Positions 1-9,196 of a stretch of DNA of 64,000 nucleotides are shown here, piece by piece. Location of the stretch: NCBI GenBank assembly GCA_947452675.1, contig CANGDL010000001.1:1-64000 (forward strand). The letters are read 5' to 3'. Position 1 is the stretch's first letter; each line of letters begins with the position of its first letter. This DNA is from Microbacteriaceae bacterium. Its GTDB lineage: Bacteria > Actinomycetota > Actinomycetes > Actinomycetales > Microbacteriaceae. The translations under genes and the position numbers were made by a program. The notes below the pieces were generated by a model. The model was not told where the DNA came from, made no database searches, and worked only from the letters and a program-made list of their open reading frames with translations.

Positions 1-13
1 ACACCGCCGGACT
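1..13 (+). rRNA. rrf: 3' end of 5S rRNA (partial)
   Basis: The first bases, ACACCGCCGGAC, match the 3' strand of the terminal helix of actinobacterial 5S rRNA as I remember it. A strong hairpin follows within ten bases, as at the end of an rRNA operon. The rest of the gene and presumably 23S and 16S lie left of the window. The exact 3' end is uncertain by a base or two, and the call rests on a very short stretch plus context. Confidence 0.75.
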
Positions 14-22
14 TAATTTAAC

Positions 23-53
23 AAAATGGCCACCTTTTTAAGGTGGCCATTTT
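23..53 (+). terminator. rRNA-operon terminator hairpin
   Basis: A perfect 14-bp inverted repeat (AAAATGGCCACCTT with AAGGTGGCCATTTT) has a 3-nt loop and lies ten bases after the 5S end. The run of T at the end of the right arm and the following GGTTTAA give a weak U-tract. Its position and strength fit an rRNA transcript terminator. Confidence 0.85.
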
Positions 54-90
54 GGTTTAACATGGATATTTGTATGCCTAGGAGAGTCAA

Positions 91-1296
91 ATGAGCGAAC
101 GAGAGTTCGAAAATCGTCCAAAACGAGCCTTTTCCGGCGAGCGTAGCTCGGGAACTGGCGCCGGACGCGGCGGTGTTGACCGTCGTCAAGACGCTCCTAG
201 CGGTCGTGCACGCCGCAACGACGATCCAAACGCTGCTCGTCCCGATTGGCAGCAGCGCGTTGCCCGTCCTGTGGATTACGACAAGCCGAAAAGTCCGTTA
301 ATCCCGGATGAAATCACTGAAAAAGACCTCGAGCTGGGTCTACGCGTGCAACTTAAGACACTCACCCCAGAAAATGCGGAGATGGTGGCGCGCCATTTAG
401 CTATGGTCGGTCTTCTCATTGACCAGGATCCAGAACTAGCCCACCAACACGCTCTCGCCGCTGCGGGGCGCGCGGCGAGAATCGCTCTGGTTCGCGAAAC
501 AGTGGGCATCACTGCCTACACGGTTGGCGACTTCGCCGTTGCCTTGCGCGAACTGCTTACATTCAGACGCATTTCGGGTTCTAACGACCAGCTTCCGCTC
601 ATGGTCGACTGCGAACGCGGCCTTGGCCGCCCGGATCGAGCCCTTGAGCTTGGTCGCTCGGTTGACCGTGCGACTCTAGCGCCTGGTGTTCGTGTCAATC
701 TTGCAATTGCTATGTCTGGGGCGAGGCTTGACCGTGGTGAAAACGACCTCGCTCTTGCCGAGCTACAGATTCCTGAACTAAATCCTGAGAAGGTGTTCCC
801 TTACTCGGTCCCACTTTTCTTCGCTTATGCAGACACCCTCGAGATTCTCGGCAAAGACGCGGAGGCGAAGCGTTGGGCGAATTTGGCTGAGCGCGCTGAC
901 ATCGCTCTAAGCGGTAACCCTGGTCCTGAGGATGAAGTTTTCCAGGTGTTGGAGGAGTTTGAAATTCCGGTGCGCGCCGAGCGCAAGGAGTGGGAGCCGC
1001 GGGACGACCGCGGTTCAGGCGATGAACGTCCGCGCAACTTTGCGCCCCGCAACTCGGAACGACCAGTCCGCGGATATGGTGAGCGTTCTGATCGTCCGGC
1101 TCGTCCTTATGGTGAGCGTTCTGATCGTCCGGCTCGTCCTTATGGTGAGCGTTCTGATCGTCCGGCTCGTCCAAACTCCGATTCAGAGCGCCCTGCACGT
1201 CCGGCCCGTGACAACGATGCTCCACGTCCACAGCGCGATCGCGCACCTCGTGAAGGTGCTCGAGACCGCAAGTTCGGTGAAGACCGTGACCGCTAA
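91..1296 (+). CDS. TPR-like conserved actinobacterial protein with arginine-rich repeat tail
   Basis: 401 aa, start ATG with AGGAGAG ten bases upstream. Residues 1-60 are basic and low-complexity. Residues 70-280 look helical with Ala/Leu/Arg-rich pairs that resemble degenerate tetratricopeptide repeats. From about residue 295 the chain is rich in Arg, Asp, Pro and Gly, and it holds three identical 11-residue units (YGERSDRPARP) encoded by a 33-bp DNA tandem repeat. I recognise it only as the conserved protein that sits upstream of the HAD phosphatase and tlyA in actinobacteria. No catalytic motif is visible. The RGG/RPARP-like ends could bind RNA or a partner protein, but this is inference. 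Its 3' end overlaps the next gene. Confidence 0.8.
   Translation: MSEREFENRPKRAFSGERSSGTGAGRGGVDRRQDAPSGRARRNDDPNAARPDWQQRVARPVDYDKPKSPLIPDEITEKDLELGLRVQLKTLTPENAEMVARHLAMVGLLIDQDPELAHQHALAAAGRAARIALVRETVGITAYTVGDFAVALRELLTFRRISGSNDQLPLMVDCERGLGRPDRALELGRSVDRATLAPGVRVNLAIAMSGARLDRGENDLALAELQIPELNPEKVFPYSVPLFFAYADTLEILGKDAEAKRWANLAERADIALSGNPGPEDEVFQVLEEFEIPVRAERKEWEPRDDRGSGDERPRNFAPRNSERPVRGYGERSDRPARPYGERSDRPARPYGERSDRPARPNSDSERPARPARDNDAPRPQRDRAPREGARDRKFGEDRDR
1075..1173 (+). repeat. 33-bp tandem repeat, three copies
   Basis: Three consecutive units of TATGGTGAGCGTTCTGATCG... lie inside the preceding gene at 1075-1107, 1108-1140 and 1141-1173. They differ at one base at the end of the last unit. 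The unit length is a multiple of three, so copy-number change keeps the reading frame and lengthens or shortens the YGERSDRPARP protein repeat. Confidence 0.95.
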
Positions 1297-2269
1297 ACTC
1301 TGGTCACAATACGACGTCCTCCTCGCAGATTTGGACGGAGTGGTCTACGAGGGAAGTGCGGCAATCAAGGGTGCGCCGGAGGCCATCCGTGCTCTTCAGG
1401 AGCAAGGTTTGCCGATTGGTTATGTGACCAACAACTCATCCAGGAAGCCGGAAGCAATCGCCGACCAATTGGCCGGTTTTGGTGTCTATTGTTCACCTGA
1501 TGACATAATCGGCTCGGGTAAAACCGGTGTTGACATCTTGAAGACGTTGGTGCCTTCTGGTTCCAAAGTTCTGGTCGTCGGCGGTGAAGGGTTGCGCGCA
1601 CGAGTGACCGAAGGTGGTTTCCAACTCGCAACCGATTCTGGTGACAAACCTGACGCCGTGATTCAAGGCTTTGCCCCTGACGTGTCTTGGCGGGATCTTG
1701 CGGAGGCTGCTTTTTCAATCCAAAACGGCGCCAAGTGGGTGGCCACAAATCAGGATTGGACGTTACCCCAGGAGAAAGGTCTAGCTCCTGGCAACGGAAC
1801 GCTGGTTTCTGCGGTGCATACCGCCGTTGGTCAGTTACCGATAGTCGCTGGAAAGCCTGAACCGGCAATTTTTCGCACCGCAGTGGAACACTTTGCCGCA
1901 AAAAAGGCCTTGTTTATCGGTGACCGCATCGACACTGACATCACCGGCGCGAACCGCGCAGAAATAGACTCTGTTTTAGTGCTCACTGGGGTCAGCACTC
2001 GCAAGGAAGTTCTCGGTATCAAGCCGGAAGGGCGTCCAACCTACATCATCGGTTCGATGGCCGAGCTCTTGAAACCATACAAGGTTCCAAGGAAAACCAA
2101 GCGCGGATATTCTTGCGATGGTGCTGAAGTGGAGTTGTTAGAAAACAAAGTAGTCGTTACCATCGGTGACCCAAAGAGCCTTGGCGCCTTGCGGGCAGCG
2201 TGTGCAGTGATTTATGGCAGCGAACTACCAATTTATGCTCTCGACGTTGAGGCCGCTCTCTACGAATAG
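1286..2269 (+). CDS. HAD-superfamily phosphatase, NagD/PGP-like
   Basis: About 327 aa from the GTG at 1286. The ORF track extends much further upstream, but that part is an out-of-frame reading of the tandem-repeat gene. A GTG at 1277 is the alternative start. HAD motif I is LLADLDGVVYEG (Asp15 nucleophile, Asp17), and the acidic motif IGDRIDTDI lies near residues 211-219. The cap-containing NagD/4-nitrophenylphosphatase layout suggests dephosphorylation of a small phosphorylated metabolite, perhaps a glycerol or glycolate phosphate, but the substrate cannot be read. The gene overlaps its upstream neighbour by about ten bases, suggesting translational coupling. Confidence 0.85.
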   Translation: MTAKLWSQYDVLLADLDGVVYEGSAAIKGAPEAIRALQEQGLPIGYVTNNSSRKPEAIADQLAGFGVYCSPDDIIGSGKTGVDILKTLVPSGSKVLVVGGEGLRARVTEGGFQLATDSGDKPDAVIQGFAPDVSWRDLAEAAFSIQNGAKWVATNQDWTLPQEKGLAPGNGTLVSAVHTAVGQLPIVAGKPEPAIFRTAVEHFAAKKALFIGDRIDTDITGANRAEIDSVLVLTGVSTRKEVLGIKPEGRPTYIIGSMAELLKPYKVPRKTKRGYSCDGAEVELLENKVVVTIGDPKSLGALRAACAVIYGSELPIYALDVEAALYE

Positions 2270-2289
2270 GTTGCGGGCCAACTAACGAA

Positions 2290-2301
2290 TAGGCTTGAGG
2301 T
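2290..2301 (+). promoter_or_regulatory. -10 element six bases before a start codon (leaderless-type promoter)
   Basis: TAGGCT at 2290-2295 is followed by six bases and the ATG at 2302. An actinobacterial sigma-A -10 at this distance would start transcription at or next to the A of ATG, giving a leaderless mRNA for the small protein and tlyA. No clear -35 is seen. Confidence 0.5.
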
Positions 2302-2442
2302 ATGTCAGAAGATCTTGTTTCACAGGTAAAGACCGAGGTTGAGCGCATTGCCGCGTTGCCATTGGACCAACAGGTCAATGATTTTGCGGCTCTCCGCGAA
2401 GAGCTTGAATCGGCTCTAAACGGTTCAGATTCGAACCGGTAG
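2302..2442 (+). CDS. small conserved protein between HAD phosphatase and TlyA (46 aa)
   Basis: Too short for the ORF track. The ATG at 2302 reads MSEDLVSQVKTEVERIAALP and ends in a TAG at 2442, four bases before tlyA. The composition is acidic and helical with no Cys or membrane segment. Small proteins of this size occur at the same place in other actinobacteria, which supports reality, but I know of no assigned function. The tight spacing to tlyA suggests one transcript. It could act as a small helical partner of a neighbour, which is a guess. Confidence 0.7.
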   Translation: MSEDLVSQVKTEVERIAALPLDQQVNDFAALREELESALNGSDSNR

Positions 2443-2446
2443 TCAC

Positions 2447-3256
2447 TTGCGCATAGACGTTGCACTCGTTGAGCTTGGCCTCGCCAGATCTAGAAATCAC
2501 GCCTCTACTCTTATCGACGCCGACCGCGTTTTGATTAATGGTCGAGCGGCCAGAAAGTCCTCCCAGCCTGTGGTTGATGGCGCCGAAATTGTTGTTCTTG
2601 AAGCCGTTGATTATGTGAGCCGAGCCGGTCACAAACTTGCCAAAGCCCTTGATGTGTTTGCCGAAATTGATCCGGTAAACAAGACAGCTTTAGATGTCGG
2701 TGCCTCTACCGGAGGTTTCACCGATGTCTTATTGCGCCGTGGAATAGCCCGGGTATTCGCCATTGATGTCGGGCACGATCAGATGGCACTCGAGCTTATT
2801 GACAACCCCAAGGTGATCAATATTGAAGGCTTCAACGCTCGAGATCTATCGCTAGATAGCCTTGCCGAAGCCAGCGGGGTTTCCTCAGACAAGATTGACA
2901 TTGATCTTGTGGTTGGTGACCTTTCGTTTATTTCGCTGACGCTTGTTCTCGAACAAATTTTGTCGGTTGCTCCCAAGGCCGATTACGTGCTGTTGATCAA
3001 GCCACAATTTGAAGTTGGTAAACAGTCCTTGCACGCCTCTGGGATAGTTACCGATCACCGCCTTCGTGCGGGTGCTATCAAGCAGGTCATCGATGCAGCT
3101 CACGACCTTGGGCTCGGGGTTCGAGGTCTGACTCATTCGGAGCTGCCTGGAACTCACGGAAACATCGAATATGTTGTGTGGATAAGCCCACTTGAGCCGG
3201 TTAATCGGTCAAAATGGACAGACAGGATCGAAGCTTTAGCCAAGGAGGGCAAATGA
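2447..3256 (+). CDS. tlyA: TlyA-family 16S/23S rRNA 2'-O-methyltransferase
   Basis: 269 aa, the usual family length, from a TTG start. Residues 1-60 form an S4 RNA-binding domain (RIDVALVELGLARSR...). Residues 75-260 form an FtsJ/RrmJ-like Rossmann methyltransferase with the SAM loop DVGASTGGFTD at 83-93 and a KPQFEVG motif. TlyA proteins methylate the 2'-OH of cytidines in 16S and 23S rRNA and influence capreomycin sensitivity; some homologues are also called hemolysins. The stop overlaps the nadK ATG (ATGA), so the two are probably translationally coupled. Confidence 0.93.
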   Translation: MRIDVALVELGLARSRNHASTLIDADRVLINGRAARKSSQPVVDGAEIVVLEAVDYVSRAGHKLAKALDVFAEIDPVNKTALDVGASTGGFTDVLLRRGIARVFAIDVGHDQMALELIDNPKVINIEGFNARDLSLDSLAEASGVSSDKIDIDLVVGDLSFISLTLVLEQILSVAPKADYVLLIKPQFEVGKQSLHASGIVTDHRLRAGAIKQVIDAAHDLGLGVRGLTHSELPGTHGNIEYVVWISPLEPVNRSKWTDRIEALAKEGK

Positions 3257-4206
3257 GTGCAACTCGCAAGGTGTTGCTAGTAACTCACACGCGTCGTCCG
3301 GAGGCTTTGGCGGCGGCACTAGAAACCTGTCAAAAGTTGGTTAGTGCCGGGATAGTTCCGGTCATGTCTGAGGCTGACCACAACGAGCTTGCTTCATTTG
3401 CGTCAGACGCCGGAGGTGGTCAAAGCGGCTCAACGCTGCCTTCTCAAATTGAATATCTAGACCGTGACTGTGCGGTATCCGATATCGAGGTTGCCATGGT
3501 TCTTGGCGGAGACGGTACCATTCTGAAGGCCGCCGAGGTCGTTCGCGATGCTCGAGTTCCACTTGTTGGTATCAATTTGGGGCACGTCGGTTTCTTGGCC
3601 GAGAGCGAAAGAGATGGGCTTGCCGAAGCCGTAGACCGCGTTGTAGCCAAAGACTATGTCGTCAAAGAGCGTATGACGCTGGATGTGCGAGTGTTTGTCG
3701 AAGGCCAAGAGGTTTATCGCACGTGGGCGTTGAACGAGGCAACCGTTGAGAAGAGTGAGCGTGAACGCATGCTCGAGGTTGTCGTTGAGGTTGAAGAACA
3801 CCCCCTTTCAAGTTTTGGTTGCGACGGCATCGTGATCGCAACTCCTACCGGCTCAACCGCCTATGCATTTTCGGCTGGCGGCCCGGTGGTTTGGCCATCC
3901 GTGCAGGCTCTTCTTCTCGTTCCACTAAGCGCACATGCACTATTCGCTCGTCCGCTCGTGATCAAGCCAGACGCTCTAGTTGCCGTCGAAGTTTTGCAGC
4001 GAAGCGCTGGGCATGGAGTGCTTTGGTGCGATGGTCGCCGCACCTGGCAACTGCCTCCCGGCGCCCGCGTTGAAGTAGTTAAATCCGATAAGCCCGTAAT
4101 GCTCGCACGTTTGCGCAACAGTACCTTCACCGATCGACTGGTGAAGAAGTTTTCGCTTCCGGTGGCTGGCTGGCGCGGGGCAGACGAAGTTCACAAGGCC
4201 GAATAG
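3253..4206 (+). CDS. nadK: NAD kinase
   Basis: 317 aa from the ATG at 3253, which has an excellent AAGGAGGG four bases upstream. The track start at 3214 lies inside tlyA and is rejected. The kinase signature GGDGT is at residues 85-89 and the TPTGSTAYAFSAGGP motif lies near residue 200. The enzyme phosphorylates NAD to NADP in the cytosol. Position between tlyA and recN is the standard actinobacterial arrangement. A short Ala/Gly-rich stretch around residues 50-62 is probably a loop. Confidence 0.95.
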   Translation: MSATRKVLLVTHTRRPEALAAALETCQKLVSAGIVPVMSEADHNELASFASDAGGGQSGSTLPSQIEYLDRDCAVSDIEVAMVLGGDGTILKAAEVVRDARVPLVGINLGHVGFLAESERDGLAEAVDRVVAKDYVVKERMTLDVRVFVEGQEVYRTWALNEATVEKSERERMLEVVVEVEEHPLSSFGCDGIVIATPTGSTAYAFSAGGPVVWPSVQALLLVPLSAHALFARPLVIKPDALVAVEVLQRSAGHGVLWCDGRRTWQLPPGARVEVVKSDKPVMLARLRNSTFTDRLVKKFSLPVAGWRGADEVHKAE

Positions 4207-4213
4207 TTACTAA

Positions 4214-5911
4214 ATGATCGAAGAGATTTACATCTGTGATCTTGGAGTGATTCAAGAGGCGCGTTTGCCCTTTGGCCAAGGGCTGACCGTCATAACCGGC
4301 GAGACCGGCGCCGGCAAAACCATGGTGCTCTCGGCGCTTGGGCTTTTGCTTGGTGAACGTGCCGATTCGGCAAGCATCCGTCGAGGCCAAGACCAGGCGT
4401 TCGTTGAAGGTAGATGGCTGATCGCAGACTCTTCACCGGTAATAGACCGCGTGCGAGATGCAGGGTCAGATGTAGAGCATGGCGAGTTGATTCTAAATCG
4501 TTCGATTTCCGCTGAGGGACGCAGCCGCGCATCAGTCTCAGGGCGTTCGACACCGGTTGGTCTTTTGACCGAACTTGGTGAGATGCTCGTGGTAGTTCAC
4601 GGCCAATCCGACCAGATTCGCTTGAAGTCGGCGGTGGCACAGCGCGAGGCTCTTGACCAATTCGGCGGCCTCGAACTAGCCGCGGCTCTAAACAGATATC
4701 AGTCGACTTATAAGGCTTGGCGTGAGCTAACCCAGCGTCTTGCAGACCTGAAGGCTTCGCTGGCCGCACGTCAGTCGGAAGCCGAGGAACTTCGACAGGC
4801 GGTAGCCGAACTCGAGAAGCTTGAAGCCCGCTCGGGTGAAGATGTCGAACTTGCCGAAAAGGCCGAGCGCTTAAACAATCTTGAAATCCTCAGAGCGGCT
4901 GCGGCTCTAGCTCACGAGGCCCTTTCGGCTGAGGGTTTCAGCGACTCGCCAGACGCGTTGGGATTGATTGGGCAGGCTAGGCGCTCACTCGAGCAGGTTG
5001 CCAATCATGATCCTGAACTTGGCCGCCTGGCAGAACAGCTAAAGGAAGTCAGTGTTCAGCTCGCCGACGCCTCTGGGGAGATTTCGAGCTATTTGGCGTC
5101 TCTAGATCTAGAAGGCGCCGGTGAAATCAATCTAATCCAGGAGCGCAGGGCTGCTTTGACAGCTGCTATGCGAAAGTATGGCCCAACGGTAGATGATGTC
5201 GTTGCCTACCTGGGCACGGCATCTGACCGATTGCTCGAACTCGACTCTTCTTCGGAGACAATTGATCAGCTGGGTGTCGAGTATGAAACCCTATCTGAAT
5301 CGTTGCGGGTTCGAGCCGACGAACTGACTAGCATCCGAAGAATCTCTGCAACAAAATTGGCAGAACTGGTAACCGCAGAGCTCAAAGAGTTGGCTATGGG
5401 CGGAGCAAGCCTTGTAGTCGATGTTTCCTATGCCGACGCCTATGGGCCTCACGGGCAGGATGCTGTTTCCATCCAACTAAGTTCATACCCCGGTGCTGAA
5501 CCGCGCCCACTTGGCAAAGGCGCCAGCGGTGGCGAGCTGTCGCGCATCATGTTGGCTATAGAAGTTGTGCTAGCTGAGACCCAGCAGGCGCCCACCTTCA
5601 TCTTTGATGAGGTTGACGCTGGGGTTGGAGGCGCAGCCGCTATCGAAGTTGGCCGCAGACTCGCAATGCTGGCTCAACGTGCTCAGGTTATTGTCGTAAC
5701 GCACCTGGCTCAAGTGGCAGCTTATGCCAACGCGCATTTGCGAGTGCTAAAAACAAGTTCAACAGAGTTCACTGCGACCGATGTCGTGTTGCTGGATAAT
5801 AGCGCCCGCATCGAGGAGCTCGCTCGAATGCTATCGGGTTTGAGTGACTCCGAATCGGGTCTCGCACACGCAGCGGAACTGCGCGAACGCGCGCTCGCCG
5901 AATTTTCTTAA
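4214..5911 (+). CDS. recN: DNA repair ATPase RecN
   Basis: 565 aa, normal for RecN. An N-terminal SMC-like ATPase half has Walker A GETGAGKT at 29-36. A long coiled-coil region (about 150-370, rich in Glu, Ala, Leu and Arg) follows. The C-terminal half has the ABC signature ASGGELSR near 436-444 and Walker B FIFDEVDAGVGG near 463. RecN gathers double-strand break ends for recombination. It starts seven bases after nadK. In many actinobacteria steA/steB-type genes lie between recN and pyrG; here pyrG follows directly. Confidence 0.95.
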   Translation: MIEEIYICDLGVIQEARLPFGQGLTVITGETGAGKTMVLSALGLLLGERADSASIRRGQDQAFVEGRWLIADSSPVIDRVRDAGSDVEHGELILNRSISAEGRSRASVSGRSTPVGLLTELGEMLVVVHGQSDQIRLKSAVAQREALDQFGGLELAAALNRYQSTYKAWRELTQRLADLKASLAARQSEAEELRQAVAELEKLEARSGEDVELAEKAERLNNLEILRAAAALAHEALSAEGFSDSPDALGLIGQARRSLEQVANHDPELGRLAEQLKEVSVQLADASGEISSYLASLDLEGAGEINLIQERRAALTAAMRKYGPTVDDVVAYLGTASDRLLELDSSSETIDQLGVEYETLSESLRVRADELTSIRRISATKLAELVTAELKELAMGGASLVVDVSYADAYGPHGQDAVSIQLSSYPGAEPRPLGKGASGGELSRIMLAIEVVLAETQQAPTFIFDEVDAGVGGAAAIEVGRRLAMLAQRAQVIVVTHLAQVAAYANAHLRVLKTSSTEFTATDVVLLDNSARIEELARMLSGLSDSESGLAHAAELRERALAEFS

Positions 5912-6004
5912 AATCTTTCGGCCAAGTTCTCTAATTTGGTCAGAAACACCGTAAATTTCTTCTCCAATATCCATGTCGAGCGATATTGCTGGTCTTGTAA
6001 TTGG

Positions 6005-6018
6005 TAGGCTGTAATTCC
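6005..6018 (+). promoter_or_regulatory. putative pyrG -10 close to the start codon
   Basis: TAGGCT at 6005-6010 is eight bases before the ATG at 6019. No Shine-Dalgarno-like sequence lies between, so the pyrG mRNA could be leaderless or nearly so. No convincing -35 is visible. Confidence 0.4.
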
Positions 6019-7695
6019 ATGGCAGAAGCAATGGAATCCGGTAGAACACGTCACATTTTCGTCACCGGAGGTGTTGCATCATCACTCGGTAAGGGCCTAA
6101 CCGCCTCGAGTCTTGGCAACCTACTGCGTGCACGCGGCCTCAAGGTCGTGATGCAGAAACTAGACCCGTATCTAAACGTTGACCCGGGCACAATGAACCC
6201 ATTCCAACACGGTGAAGTATTCGTCACCGATGATGGTGCCGAGACCGACCTAGACATTGGTCACTACGAGCGCTTCCTAGACATCAACCTCGGCCAGTCA
6301 GCCAACGTAACCACTGGTCAGATCTACTCGACCGTAATTGCTCGTGAGCGCCGTGGTGAGTACCTTGGCGACACCGTTCAGGTCATCCCTCACATCACCG
6401 ATGAAATCAAGCGTCGCATGCGTCTGCAGGCGCACGAGACACCTGCCCCGGACGTCATCATCACCGAAATCGGTGGAACCGTCGGTGACATCGAGTCACA
6501 ACCATTCCTTGAGGCCGCCCGCCAGGTTCGCCACGAAGTCGGTCGCGACAATGTTTTCTATGTTCACGTTTCTTTGGTTCCATACTTGGCAGCATCTGGC
6601 GAGCTGAAGACGAAGCCAACCCAGCATTCGGTCTCGACCCTGCGCTCAATTGGAATTCAGCCAGACGCAGTAGTTTGCCGAAGTGACCGCGAGTTGCCTG
6701 AGGGAATCAAGAACAAGATCGCTCTGATGTGTGACATTGAGAAGAGCGCGGTTGTCACAGCCGCTGACGCGGCAAGCATCTATGACATTCCAAAGGTGCT
6801 AAACCGTCAGGGCCTTGACTCATACATCGTTAAGAAGTTCGGCTTCCCAGAGACTCCAGTTGACTGGAGCCGTTGGCAGGGCGTTCTTGACGCCGTGCAC
6901 AACCCGAAGCACGAGGTTCGCATTGGTTTGGTTGGTAAGTACATCGACCTACCAGACGCCTACCTTTCGGTCACCGAAGCGCTTCGCGCCGGTGGTTTCG
7001 CCAACATGACCAAGGTCCACATCAAGTGGATTGCCTCAGACTCTTGTGAGACTCCTGAGGGCGCGGAGGCACAACTGTCTGATGTTGACGCAATCTGTAT
7101 CCCTGGTGGTTTCGGCGTTCGCGGCATCGAGGGAAAGCTAGGCGCGCTGACCTTTGCGCGCGAAAACAAGATTCCAACCCTTGGGCTTTGCCTGGGTCTC
7201 CAGTGCATGGTCATCGAGTATGCCCGCAGCAAGGCAGGCCTTGCCGGTGCATCTTCAACCGAGTTTGACCCAGAAGCCAAATACCCGGTAATCGCCACGA
7301 TGGCTGAGCAGGTCGACATCCTTGCCTCTGGCGACATGGGAGGAACCATGCGTCTAGGTCTATACGAAGCCAAGCTGAAGCCGGGTTCAATTGTTGCCGA
7401 GGTCTACGGCGCCGACTCAATCGAAGAGCGTCACCGTCACCGCTATGAAGTCAACAACAACTACCGCGCGCAGATCGCTGAAGCGGGGCTTGTCTTTTCA
7501 GGAACCTCACCTGATGACCACCTAGTGGAGTTTGTTGAGTTGCCTCGTGAGGTTCACCCTTACTACGTAGCCACTCAGGCACACCCTGAATTCCGATCGC
7601 GACCAACTAACGCCCACCCGCTCTTCCGCGGTTTGGTTGCCGCTGCAATCAAGCGCCAAGAGTCGAACAAGCTGTTTGAGGTAAAAGATGCCTAA
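6019..7695 (+). CDS. pyrG: CTP synthase
   Basis: 558 aa from the ATG at 6019; an upstream in-frame TTG at 6001 would add six residues and overlap the -10-like element. Residues 10-280 are the amidoligase/synthetase domain starting [16 protein letters not shown] with its nucleotide P-loop. Residues 295-555 are a class I glutamine amidotransferase with the nucleophile elbow LGLCLGLQ (Cys about 391) and a HPEF-containing C-terminal part. It converts UTP plus glutamine to CTP. The last bases overlap the Nudix gene by eight, suggesting co-translation. Confidence 0.97.
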   Translation: MAEAMESGRTRHIFVTGGVASSLGKGLTASSLGNLLRARGLKVVMQKLDPYLNVDPGTMNPFQHGEVFVTDDGAETDLDIGHYERFLDINLGQSANVTTGQIYSTVIARERRGEYLGDTVQVIPHITDEIKRRMRLQAHETPAPDVIITEIGGTVGDIESQPFLEAARQVRHEVGRDNVFYVHVSLVPYLAASGELKTKPTQHSVSTLRSIGIQPDAVVCRSDRELPEGIKNKIALMCDIEKSAVVTAADAASIYDIPKVLNRQGLDSYIVKKFGFPETPVDWSRWQGVLDAVHNPKHEVRIGLVGKYIDLPDAYLSVTEALRAGGFANMTKVHIKWIASDSCETPEGAEAQLSDVDAICIPGGFGVRGIEGKLGALTFARENKIPTLGLCLGLQCMVIEYARSKAGLAGASSTEFDPEAKYPVIATMAEQVDILASGDMGGTMRLGLYEAKLKPGSIVAEVYGADSIEERHRHRYEVNNNYRAQIAEAGLVFSGTSPDDHLVEFVELPREVHPYYVATQAHPEFRSRPTNAHPLFRGLVAAAIKRQESNKLFEVKDA

Positions 7696-8245
7696 AGACC
7701 GCCCTGCGTCTCTTGCGATAAGCAAGAGCGAGGTCGTCTTCACAGGCAAAATTTGGGACATCAAGCGAGAGTCCTTTGACTATAACGGTGCCACTATCGT
7801 GCGCGAGTTTGTCGCCCATCCGGGTGCTGTTGCTGTGATCGCGCTCAATGCCGCTAACCAGGTGTTGTTGATCAACCAATATCGCCATCCGGTTCGCGAA
7901 TACCTCTGGGAGATCCCGGCTGGGCTGCTGGATGTGCCGGGGGAGTCAAAACTGGAAGCAGCCAAGCGAGAGTTGCTTGAAGAAACTGGCTACATCGCCG
8001 AATCATGGAGCGATCTCATTGAGTTCCACACCACCCCCGGTGGCAATAACGAAACCATTGCAATCTACTTGGCCCGTGAACTGCGTCACCAAGGGCACGA
8101 ACTTGAACTCGAAGGCGAAGAGACCGACATGGAGGTCGCCTGGGTCCCAATCGACGAGGCGTTAGCGAGTGTGCTTGCCTCTGAGATGCGAAGCCCAAGT
8201 GCCGCGGTGGGAGTCATGGCTGCCGCCCACAAACTAGGGATATAG
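7688..8245 (+). CDS. Nudix hydrolase, ADP-ribose pyrophosphatase-like
   Basis: 185 aa. The Nudix helix is visible as [18 protein letters not shown], preceded by the AGLLD strand typical of ADP-ribose pyrophosphatases; acidic residues for metal binding are intact. The likely reaction is cleavage of ADP-ribose to AMP and ribose 5-phosphate. This gene stands between pyrG and xerD in Mycobacterium and relatives as well, which supports the call. Other nucleoside-diphosphate sugars are possible substrates. Confidence 0.85.
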   Translation: MPKDRPASLAISKSEVVFTGKIWDIKRESFDYNGATIVREFVAHPGAVAVIALNAANQVLLINQYRHPVREYLWEIPAGLLDVPGESKLEAAKRELLEETGYIAESWSDLIEFHTTPGGNNETIAIYLARELRHQGHELELEGEETDMEVAWVPIDEALASVLASEMRSPSAAVGVMAAAHKLGI

Positions 8246-8249
8246 GCAC

Positions 8250-9155
8250 ATGTCGGGTTTCGAATCACTCGTCGATGCCTACATTCGGCACCTCACCATC
8301 GAACGAGGCGTTGCTAAGAACACTATTGCCGCCTATCGTCGCGATTTGCGTCGATATCTAGAATTTCTTGAATTGCAAAAAATTGACAACATCGAGCTCA
8401 TAACGGAAGTTCAGGTGCAAGATTTTGCCGAGCAACTAGTGGTAGTTGGAGGTTTGTCGGCAACCTCGGTCGCGCGCGTATTAGCCGGTGTCCGAGGCAT
8501 CCATAAATACTGGTTGTTTGAAAATCTGACTAATAGCGACCCAGCATCTTCAGTCAAACCCCCAAAAGCGCCTAGAAGACTTCCCAAAGCCATCACCGTC
8601 ACTCAAGTTGAGGCACTTTTAAATTCGGTCAGCGGTGACGATGTCGTGCAGGTTCGCGACCGTGCAATCCTCGAGCTTTTGTATGCAACTGGTGCTCGAA
8701 TCACGGAAATAGTCTCGCTTGACCTCGACGATCTGGTCGATCCAACCCTACTTAGGGTCCTAGGAAAGGGATCCAAGGAGCGACTAATTCCGGTTGGGCG
8801 TTTTGCGCAGGCAGCATTAGAGGCCTACCTAGTTCGGACCAGGCCGCTTCTAGCAAGGAATGGAAAAGGAACCCCGGCCCTATTTCTAAACCAGCGCGGC
8901 GGTCGTCTGAGTCGACAAAGCGCGTGGCAGATCATCCATGATTCTGCACAGTCAGCCAAGCTTCCCGGTGAGATCTCACCACACACGCTGCGCCACTCGT
9001 TTGCAACTCACCTTCTCGAGGGCGGGGCAGACGTCAGAGTGGTCCAAGAGCTGCTCGGCCACTCATCCGTGGCGACCACGCAGATTTATACACTCGTTAC
9101 AGTAGACGCGCTTCGCGAGGTCTATGCGACCGCACATCCCCGCGCGCGACGGTAG
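8250..9155 (+). CDS. xerD: tyrosine site-specific recombinase XerD
   Basis: 301 aa. Residues 1-90 form the SAM-like core-binding domain; residues 110-300 form the catalytic domain. The catalytic set is visible: Arg in [15 protein letters not shown] with His and Arg, the second His in LLGHSS, and the Tyr nucleophile in TTQIYT. XerD acts with XerC at dif to resolve chromosome dimers. Adjacent ParA-like and ScpAB genes make this a chromosome-maintenance block. Nothing here suggests an integrase of a mobile element. Confidence 0.93.
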   Translation: MSGFESLVDAYIRHLTIERGVAKNTIAAYRRDLRRYLEFLELQKIDNIELITEVQVQDFAEQLVVVGGLSATSVARVLAGVRGIHKYWLFENLTNSDPASSVKPPKAPRRLPKAITVTQVEALLNSVSGDDVVQVRDRAILELLYATGARITEIVSLDLDDLVDPTLLRVLGKGSKERLIPVGRFAQAALEAYLVRTRPLLARNGKGTPALFLNQRGGRLSRQSAWQIIHDSAQSAKLPGEISPHTLRHSFATHLLEGGADVRVVQELLGHSSVATTQIYTLVTVDALREVYATAHPRARR

Positions 9156-9193
9156 GCTAGTAGTCAACAGGTTGCATCGTAATTTCGGGAGGA
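9153..9193 (+). promoter_or_regulatory. promoter and strong RBS before the ParA-like gene
   Basis: TAGGCT at 9153-9158 overlaps the xerD stop codon and could be a -10. A leader of about 30 bases then carries GGGAGGA at 9188-9194, placed correctly for the ATG at 9197. The gene therefore has its own initiation signals. Confidence 0.4.
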
Positions 9194-9196
9194 ATC

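Noticed and set aside
1075-1173. CRISPR array
   Set aside because: The units are directly adjacent with no spacers and code in frame within a protein gene.
710-1246. 178-aa antisense ORF with EPDDQNAHH repeats
   Set aside because: The repeats are the complement of the 33-bp tandem repeat in the real + strand gene; no start signals or family motif.
932-1285. N-terminal extension of the HAD ORF across the tandem repeat
   Set aside because: It reads the repeat in a second frame, gives a Val/Leu/Ser-rich sequence without family resemblance, and the HAD motif begins just after the GTG at 1286.
3214-3252. Upstream start for nadK in the ORF track
   Set aside because: The ATG at 3253 has a near-perfect RBS and an ATGA overlap with tlyA; the extension lies inside tlyA.
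8250-9155. Integrase of a mobile element
   Set aside because: The protein is XerD in size and motifs and sits in its conserved chromosomal neighbourhood; no attachment site, tRNA or phage gene is nearby.
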